From the NCBI GenBank assembly GCA_025499625.1, contig JAFMVD010000045.1, positions 1-49,113 of the forward strand: 49,113 nt of DNA, read 5' to 3'. This DNA is from Carboxylicivirga fragile. GTDB lineage: Bacteria > Bacteroidota > Bacteroidia > Bacteroidales > Marinilabiliaceae. Below the pieces are notes generated by a model. The model was not told where the DNA came from and searched no databases. It worked only from the letters and a program-made list of their open reading frames with translations. Made by a program: the position numbers and the translations under genes. This document shows, one piece after another, positions 43,221 through 49,113 of this stretch (position 1 is the stretch's first letter; each line of letters begins with the position of its first letter).

Positions 43221-46200
43221 ATGAAGACATTTTTCATGGCACTGTTATTACTGTGTGTTAGTGTTGGTAGCCTTTTGGCTCAATCACGGAACATATCAGG
43301 AACAGTTACCGGTAAAACAGACGGTATTCCAATACCCGGGGTTTCTGTGTTTGTGAAAGGAACGACAGTCGGGACTATTACAATGCCTGATGGTACATAC
43401 AGTCTTAGTGTACCAGAGGAATCAGAAATTATAGTGTTCTCATTTGTCGGAATGATTGCACAAGAAGTATCCATTGGTGACCAGCAAGTGATCAATGTAG
43501 CACTCGAAGATGAATCAATTGGAGTAGAGGAGGTTGTTGTAACGGCTTATGGTAGCAAGGGGAAGGTAGGTCTTAAAGGTGCTATTTCAAATGTTTCAGC
43601 TAAGGAGTTAGATCAGGTGCCAGTAGCCACTTTTGATCAAATGTTGCAAGGTAAAACTACCGGACTAAGTATTGCGTCTGGTTCGGGGCAGCCAGGGTCC
43701 AGTAGTACCAAAGTTCGAATTAGAGGTAACTCTTCCATCATGGGTAATAATGAACCCTTGTATATCATGGATGGTGTACCCATCGAAGCTGGTGTTTTTG
43801 CTACCTTAAATGCGAATGATTTTGCCAGCATTAGTGTACTAAAAGATGCATCGGCTACTTCTATTTATGGTTCGCGTGCTTCAAACGGTGTTATTCTAAT
43901 TACTTCAAAGCGCGGTAGCGAAGGTAAAACAACAGTTAATTACCGTTACCAAAGTGGGTGGTCGTACAAAACTCAGGATAAATTCGATATGATGAATTCT
44001 TCTGAGAAATTGTGGTTTGAAGAACTAGCTAAGAAAGGGCCAGGTTGGGATTTGAGTCCTTTAAATCCAAATAATCAAGGTTTAAGTTCCAGTCTATTAG
44101 CTGCACACGAACAAGAATTAAATCGCCTTCGTGGTATTGATACAAATTGGAGTGATGAGTTTTTTCGTACAGGTAAAACGCAAAGCCACGAAGTGAATCT
44201 TTCAGGTGGTACTGCCAAGACGAAATTTTATATGTCCTTCCAGAATTTTGATCAGGAAGGTATTGCCAATCGTTCGGATTTAAAACGTAAAGTGGGACGT
44301 TTAAATTTGGATCACGCCATTACTGACAAAATAAGAGTAGGTGTTTCTACCAACGGTGGATATTCAAAATCGAACCGAATAAATAGTGAAAACAATACTT
44401 CACTCGCCAATCCTTTCGCAGCTGTTTATTTGGCCAATCCATGGGAAGAGCCTTATGATGCTAATGGTAATCCAATGCCAGGAGGAGAGTATAAATACCC
44501 TTCGAACGACGAACGTAATAATGCTAATGGCAATGATTATCAGAATTTTGATATGCCTGGTGTAAATGCTTTGGATCTTCAAAGGTATTCGACCAATGTA
44601 TCGGAAGAAACAAAGGCCAATGTAGCAGCTTATGCCGAAATTGATATTATTGATGGTTTAACTTTTAAAACACAATATGGATTCGATTATCGTGTCTCTA
44701 CCTACGAATCGTGGGTGAGTCCAGAGGCTTGGTCATCAATTAAAATAAAACGAGACAATCCAGATGATCCGTCACGTGATGGATGGATTTCAGAGGCTTA
44801 CAGAAGGAATTTTGAGGCGACTTTTACCAATACTTTAGACTATAAAAAGCAAATAGGTGAAAAGCATATCGTGGGAGCCTTATTAGGTAGCGAATATGTC
44901 AATAATAAATACAATGGTTTTGGCTTTACAGCTTATGGCTTAGATCCAAAGTTGCCGCAAACGCCAGCTGCAAGTTCGCCAGGTAATATTGAAAATAATT
45001 TTATCCCATTAACCAATGGGTTTAAAACCGAACGGGCACTCTACTCCTTATTTTCTATTTTCAACTATACCTACAACGAACGTTATACCTTAACGGGTAG
45101 TTTGCGTCGCGATGGATCCTCTGCTTTTGGAGCCAATAATAAATTTGCCATACTATACTCCATTGGAGGTATCTGGGACATTAAACGTGAATCGTTTATG
45201 GATGGCGCTACATGGGTAAATAACCTTAAGTTGCGTGCCTCCTATGGAACAACAGGTAACCAAGGCGGTATTGGTAATTTTGAAGCCATGACACTTTGGG
45301 GCAATACTTACTATAACGGCGAAACAGGTTATGGACTTGCTCAAGCGGGCGATCCTGATATCAAATGGGAAATTGGTCAAAAATTCAATGTAGGTATCGA
45401 TTACAACCTATTCAGTAATCGCTTGAATGGTGCCTTTGAAGTGTATAATAACATTACCTCTGATTTGTTTATTTATCAGAACTTTTCGCACACCAGTGGA
45501 ATTCAAGGTAAAAATGTGAATGCGGGTAAAATGCGCAACCGTGGTGTTGAAGCATTAATTAACTACGATATTATCCGCAATAATAAATGGCTGTGGAGTA
45601 TTGGGGTAAACTTGTCGTACAACGAGAATGAAATATTAGATCTTGGTCAGGTGAATGAATTTGAGCAAGGTACATCAATTGTACGTGTTGGCTTACCGCT
45701 TAATTCACACTATTATGTGAAATGGGCAGGTGTGAATCCTGTAAATGGTGAACCTTTGTATTATACCAAAGATGGAGACGTTACCAATAATTTTAATGCC
45801 AACGATGCTGTGGCTGAATTTGGAACTTCAGAAGCGCCATTCACTGGTGGATTTAATACTTCTGTAAGTTATAAAGGAATTGAATTGAGAGCTGAATTTG
45901 CTTTCGCACATGGTTATTCACGTTCCAATAATCAGATCTTCTTTCAAGAGAATCCCAATTTCGCTCAATACAACATGTCGCGCAAAATGCTAGACATCTG
46001 GCAGCAGCCTGGTGATATTACCGACATTCAAGCTATAGGAACCGAACGACAATTCTCTTCTAAGGACGTGCATGATGCCTCCTTTCTGCGTTTCCGAAAT
46101 ATGACAGTGGCCTACAACTTACCTACGCATATTCTTAAAAAAACGGGTTTTATTCAGGCATTACGCGTGTATGGGCAAGGTCAAAACTTATTTGTTTGGA

Positions 46201-46301
46201 CTGATTGGACCGGTTTTGATCCGGAGGATAATAATAACATCGCACAATACGAATATCCTTCTTCAAGAACATTTACAGTTGGACTGGATATAACCTTTTA
46301 A
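43221..46301 (+). CDS. SusC/RagA-family TonB-dependent outer-membrane transporter
   Basis: 1026 residues. Signal peptide (about 1-20), a carboxypeptidase-like N-terminal domain (about 24-105; NISGTVTGKTDGIPIPGVSV), TonB box region GVEEVVVTAYG (about 102-112), plug (about 115-225) with KVRIRGNSSIMGNNEPLYIMDG and the SusC signature IYGSRASNGVILITSKRG, then the 22-stranded barrel to the end. It imports bound ligands, powered by TonB. SusD starts 11 bases downstream. Substrate is not determined; the nearby protease suggests peptides. Confidence 0.95.
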   Translation: MKTFFMALLLLCVSVGSLLAQSRNISGTVTGKTDGIPIPGVSVFVKGTTVGTITMPDGTYSLSVPEESEIIVFSFVGMIAQEVSIGDQQVINVALEDESIGVEEVVVTAYGSKGKVGLKGAISNVSAKELDQVPVATFDQMLQGKTTGLSIASGSGQPGSSSTKVRIRGNSSIMGNNEPLYIMDGVPIEAGVFATLNANDFASISVLKDASATSIYGSRASNGVILITSKRGSEGKTTVNYRYQSGWSYKTQDKFDMMNSSEKLWFEELAKKGPGWDLSPLNPNNQGLSSSLLAAHEQELNRLRGIDTNWSDEFFRTGKTQSHEVNLSGGTAKTKFYMSFQNFDQEGIANRSDLKRKVGRLNLDHAITDKIRVGVSTNGGYSKSNRINSENNTSLANPFAAVYLANPWEEPYDANGNPMPGGEYKYPSNDERNNANGNDYQNFDMPGVNALDLQRYSTNVSEETKANVAAYAEIDIIDGLTFKTQYGFDYRVSTYESWVSPEAWSSIKIKRDNPDDPSRDGWISEAYRRNFEATFTNTLDYKKQIGEKHIVGALLGSEYVNNKYNGFGFTAYGLDPKLPQTPAASSPGNIENNFIPLTNGFKTERALYSLFSIFNYTYNERYTLTGSLRRDGSSAFGANNKFAILYSIGGIWDIKRESFMDGATWVNNLKLRASYGTTGNQGGIGNFEAMTLWGNTYYNGETGYGLAQAGDPDIKWEIGQKFNVGIDYNLFSNRLNGAFEVYNNITSDLFIYQNFSHTSGIQGKNVNAGKMRNRGVEALINYDIIRNNKWLWSIGVNLSYNENEILDLGQVNEFEQGTSIVRVGLPLNSHYYVKWAGVNPVNGEPLYYTKDGDVTNNFNANDAVAEFGTSEAPFTGGFNTSVSYKGIELRAEFAFAHGYSRSNNQIFFQENPNFAQYNMSRKMLDIWQQPGDITDIQAIGTERQFSSKDVHDASFLRFRNMTVAYNLPTHILKKTGFIQALRVYGQGQNLFVWTDWTGFDPEDNNNIAQYEYPSSRTFTVGLDITF

Positions 46302-46312
46302 TTCAAGTAGAA

Positions 46313-47701
46313 ATGAAGAATATAACTAGTAATATAATAATGATTGGGTTAGTTCTGGTTTTGTCGGGATGCGACAATTACCTTGATATAACTCCAACCG
46401 ATTCCATCGATGACTCAAAGGCTTTTGAAACCATTGAGGATCTTGAAAAAGGAATGATAGGTGTTTATGCCATGCTGGGCAATAGCTCTGCTGTTGCATT
46501 AAGCTCACGTGGTGGAGATGATGTACGCTTGTCGTCACAAAACAGAGGGCAAGGTATACAAGTACATAACTGGACTTACAATGCAGGTACTAGTGATGTT
46601 GGTGCTTATTGGACGCAGATGTATTTTGCTATCGACCGGGCAAACCGTATGCTTGCTGTAGCTAAACAGTTTGATGCTGAAGATGACATTGTCATTCGTG
46701 TTAGAGGTGAAGCTTTATTTGTAAGGGCTTGGGCACATTTTGAATTAGCATATGTGTATTGTAAAAATTACGATGCTGCTGATCCTAAGGGTTTGCCTTA
46801 TATGAAAGAGTCAGTAATTTCTTTACCTGCCCGTTTGTCACAAGGTGTCGTTTTTCAGAATATACTAGATGACTTGTCTGCTTCTCTTCCTTTGTTGTCA
46901 GGAATTGATAGGGGAAGTAAATACATTTCGGAAAATGCAATTTACGCACTCAGAGCTCGTATCGCTTTACATATGCGCAATTGGGATGATGCCATTCTAT
47001 ATTCAAGTAAAGTAATTGATGAGTCGGGTATTCGTATTGCCACAATTGAAGAAATAGGAAGTGTATGGGATGATGAGAACGCTGATGGTGTTGAAGTCAT
47101 ATTTAAAATGGCAAGAAGCATTGGTGAAGGTAATTTGGGGGATATATTCACCGATAGTAGCAATGGGGATATTTATTTCTCTCCAGGTACAGATTTGATG
47201 GCACAATACGACACAGATGATGTGCGACACAGTGTTTATTTTGGAGTAGATGCTAGTGGAAACGATGTTGTTGCCAAGCACAACGGTCGTCCAGATCAGC
47301 CTGCTAACCTTGTGGATGTGAAAGTTTTTAGAGTTTCTGAAATGTATCTGTTGCGTTGCGAAGCATATGCTGAAAAGAGCATGTGGGATGAGTCGATGGC
47401 TGATATTAATCTACTTCGTGAAAACAGAATAACATCACCTGAAGAGGTATTGTATGGAACACGTGATAACGCCTTAAAAGCCATTCGTGAAGAACGCCGC
47501 CGTGAATTAGCTTACGAGGGCTTCCGGTTTTTTGACTTGAAACGATGGGGCCTTCCCATTGAACGCACGCCTGAGGACTCTGAATTAGCATCAAATGACA
47601 AGTTGCCAGCTGGTAATTATCGTTTTGTTATGCCAATTCCACAAGCAGAAATATTTGCCAACACCAACATGAAGCAGAACGATGGTTATGAAAACAATTA
47701 A
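46313..47701 (+). CDS. SusD/RagB-family surface nutrient-binding lipoprotein
   Basis: 462 residues with a lipoprotein signal ending VLSGC (Cys20) followed by DNYLDITPTDS. Typical RagB/SusD features are TPR-like helices (WTQMYFAIDRANRMLAV, GEALFVRAWAHFELAYVYCK), a large central insert, and the C-terminal RRRELAYEGFRFFDLKRWG. It caps the SusC barrel at the cell surface and binds the substrate. It overlaps the next lipoprotein frame only if the longer start of that gene is used. Confidence 0.94.
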   Translation: MKNITSNIIMIGLVLVLSGCDNYLDITPTDSIDDSKAFETIEDLEKGMIGVYAMLGNSSAVALSSRGGDDVRLSSQNRGQGIQVHNWTYNAGTSDVGAYWTQMYFAIDRANRMLAVAKQFDAEDDIVIRVRGEALFVRAWAHFELAYVYCKNYDAADPKGLPYMKESVISLPARLSQGVVFQNILDDLSASLPLLSGIDRGSKYISENAIYALRARIALHMRNWDDAILYSSKVIDESGIRIATIEEIGSVWDDENADGVEVIFKMARSIGEGNLGDIFTDSSNGDIYFSPGTDLMAQYDTDDVRHSVYFGVDASGNDVVAKHNGRPDQPANLVDVKVFRVSEMYLLRCEAYAEKSMWDESMADINLLRENRITSPEEVLYGTRDNALKAIREERRRELAYEGFRFFDLKRWGLPIERTPEDSELASNDKLPAGNYRFVMPIPQAEIFANTNMKQNDGYENN

Positions 47702-47711
47702 TGTCTTAGCT

Positions 47712-48599
47712 ATGAAAGTATTTAAAATAAAGATAGGCTTGTTCCTAGGTTTTGTTGCACTTATGCTTCAGGGCTGTGAAACGGAATCAGCCTTATACGA
47801 TGGTCCGGATCTAGTTCATTTTTCAGAAGTGAGCAGCCAAATGGTGATTAAGGAGCGCGAAGAGAACAAGGCGACCATAACGGTTGGTTCAACAACTGTT
47901 AGTTCGGTTGATCGTACTTATACAATTAAGATTTTGACCGACGAATCAACGGCTACCGAAGGGGGCGATTTTCAGCTGTCGAGCAACACAGTAACTATAC
48001 CAGCGGGTAAAGTCATTTCTACCTTTGATGTGATTGGTTTATACGACGGAGCATCTTCTGATGGAACCACATTAAAATTAACAATTGCAGATGCTTCTGC
48101 CGGACAACTGGCGAATTTTAATAACCAATATACCATTGATCTATTTAAGTTCTGCTCCTTTGAGCGAGATGCTTTTATTGGTACTTATCATGCTTATGAG
48201 CATTCGTACTGGGGCGAATTCGAGTATGATATTCATACCCAAGCAGGATCTGCAGCATCAGTTCGCGCCGATGGTTTTTGGGGGGTATATGGCAGTAGTA
48301 TAGAGATCGTTTTTGATGCCTATGGGGCAACATGTAGTATTCCAGAGCAATTTCTGTTTACTAGTTCTGAATATGGTGTCGTTCACATTCGCAGTTTTGA
48401 GGATGGAACAATCAATTCATGCAATGGAACCATCGAAGGTCTGTCATATTACATATTTGATTCAGAAACCATGACACTTTGGGATATCTGTACCATCGAT
48501 ATGTACCTGAAAGACGATGCTAATGTTTCATCAACGATGACAAATTCAGAAAGCAATAATCGGCCATGGAAAGCTATTGATGTAGAAATGAAAAAATAA
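47712..48599 (+). CDS. SusD-associated surface lipoprotein (DUF4843/Calx-beta-like)
   Basis: 295 residues from the ATG at 47712, 10 bases after the SusD stop. A lipoprotein signal ends VALMLQGC (Cys22). The following Ig-like part has STATEGGDFQLSSNTVTIPAGK, as in DUF4843 or Calx-beta-like modules that often accompany SusCD pairs. The C-terminal part (about 150-295) has several Tyr/Trp residues and four or more Cys, suggesting a separate ligand-binding beta domain. Function is likely surface glycan or peptide binding. The frame opens earlier (47682) but the inner start gives the clean signal. Confidence 0.78.
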   Translation: MKVFKIKIGLFLGFVALMLQGCETESALYDGPDLVHFSEVSSQMVIKEREENKATITVGSTTVSSVDRTYTIKILTDESTATEGGDFQLSSNTVTIPAGKVISTFDVIGLYDGASSDGTTLKLTIADASAGQLANFNNQYTIDLFKFCSFERDAFIGTYHAYEHSYWGEFEYDIHTQAGSAASVRADGFWGVYGSSIEIVFDAYGATCSIPEQFLFTSSEYGVVHIRSFEDGTINSCNGTIEGLSYYIFDSETMTLWDICTIDMYLKDDANVSSTMTNSESNNRPWKAIDVEMKK

Positions 48600-48630
48600 A
48601 AAATTTGGTTTGGTAAGAGGTCAGAGTTTA

Positions 48631-48660
48631 GAGGGACTCTTCAAACGAGAAGAGCCCTTC
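48631..48660 (+). repeat. Hairpin after the SusD-associated lipoprotein gene
   Basis: GAGGGACTCTT (48631-48641) and AAGAGCCCTTC (48650-48660) form an 11-bp stem with one mismatch and one G-T pair, 31 bases after the stop. A weak T-run follows, so attenuation is more likely than strong termination. Its AGAGCCC arm matches the one at 40807-40815. Confidence 0.5.
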
Positions 48661-48718
48661 TAACTATCTCAACTACCAAGCTTATAATATCACCTTTTAT
48701 TAACTAAAAATTATACAC

Positions 48719-49113
48719 ATGAAAAGATTTACAATGTTTTTAATGGCCACACTACTTGCTATTGGCAGCATGGTGGGGCAAAATACTGTAGGTTTTACAG
48801 TTACTGATGGAACAGATCCAATTGAAGGTGCCTCAATTACGTTCAACAGCGAAACTTTGGCAACAGATGTTAATGGTTTGGTAGAATTTTTAAACGTGAG
48901 CGATGGCGTTGATTTACCATATACAGTTACTGCAACAGGATTTACATCAGCTAATGGATTGGTTACCGTTGCCGGAGCCAGACTAGATGTACCTACTATA
49001 GTTATGAACCCGGTAAAGGCCTTTGCGTTTGTTGTATACGATTCATCTATCCCAGCTGGCCCAATGGGCGGCAACGAGTTAGATGGCGCAACAGTTGAAT
49101 TAACTGACGGTGT
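48719..49113 (+). CDS. Secreted Ig-like/carboxypeptidase-regulatory-like protein, cut by window end
   Basis: Reading from the ATG at 48719 gives 131 residues still open at the window end. Signal peptide KRFTMFLMATLLAIGSMVGQ, then a first beta domain beginning VGFTVTDGTDPIEGASITF and a second beginning near AFAFVVYDSSIPA, both of the carboxypeptidase regulatory (CarboxypepD_reg-like) type with PIEGASI/DGATVEL motifs. Its leader and first codons match those of the gene at 40882. A T9SS sorting domain may lie beyond the window. Probably a surface protein of the same locus. Confidence 0.75.
   Translation, partial: MKRFTMFLMATLLAIGSMVGQNTVGFTVTDGTDPIEGASITFNSETLATDVNGLVEFLNVSDGVDLPYTVTATGFTSANGLVTVAGARLDVPTIVMNPVKAFAFVVYDSSIPAGPMGGNELDGATVELTDG

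Noticed and set aside
48700-49074. 124-codon minus-strand frame at the window end
   Set aside because: Opposes a gene with a clear signal peptide and leader on the plus strand; low-complexity Thr/Val composition.
1-49113. tRNA, rRNA, CRISPR, insertion sequence or prophage
   Set aside because: None of the expected structures, repeat arrays, transposase motifs or phage genes were seen.

Overview
The window looks like a chromosomal segment of a Bacteroidota bacterium, probably a marine or sediment Marinilabiliales-type anaerobe or facultative anaerobe (the order is inferred). The evidence is: Bacteroidota-type promoters (TTG/TTTG, 19-20 bp, TAnnTTTG) in front of several genes; SusC/SusD outer-membrane proteins; type IX secretion (T9SS) C-terminal sorting domains; an Rnf operon; LytTR and hybrid-sensor style kinases; and AT-rich DNA. 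No rRNA, tRNA, CRISPR array, prophage or insertion sequence was seen.

Layout. 1-5.6 kb: exodeoxyribonuclease III; then, on the minus strand, a LytTR regulator with an unusual histidine kinase whose ectodomain resembles a TlpA-type thioredoxin lipoprotein without cysteines, and a small HTH/membrane-protein pair. 5.6-12.1 kb (minus): uvrA; a BlaI-type repressor overlapping a membrane protein that joins an M56 (BlaR1-like) metalloprotease, an ExbD/TolR-like periplasmic domain and an M23 (LytM) peptidase; and a lytic transglycosylase. The BlaI promoter carries paired palindromes 40 bp apart, one lying exactly between its -33 and -7 elements. 12.2-16.8 kb (plus): two large sensor kinases, one with a solute-binding-protein sensor and one PAS-GAF-PAS-PocR. 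16.8-22.4 kb (minus): complete rseC-rnfBCDGEA operon for ferredoxin:NAD+ oxidoreduction, with a possible 18-codon leader ORF coupled to rnfD. 22.6-31.9 kb (minus): GAF kinase, recG, secreted HAD phosphatase, sulfatase, an unannotated 42-codon small ORF with its own promoter, an AraC regulator and a membrane TPR-LuxR regulator.

32.3-49.1 kb (plus): a secretion/uptake locus with a small coiled-coil ORF, a 2551-residue T9SS subtilisin-like protease, a DUF4625-like lipoprotein, a T9SS-sorted propeller-like protein, SusC, SusD, a SusD-associated lipoprotein, and a second secreted protein cut off by the window end. The likely logic is extracellular proteolysis with import of products by SusC/D, controlled by the divergent TPR-LuxR regulator; this is inference from gene order and domains.

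The most novel-looking system is the BlaI / M56-ExbD-M23 pair: a repressor and signalling protease whose extracytoplasmic part has a predicted peptidoglycan-binding fold and a peptidoglycan hydrolase in place of the penicillin-binding sensor of classical BlaR1. The second is the redoxin-ectodomain histidine kinase. Many ORF starts were moved inward because promoters or terminators lie inside the longer reading frames.
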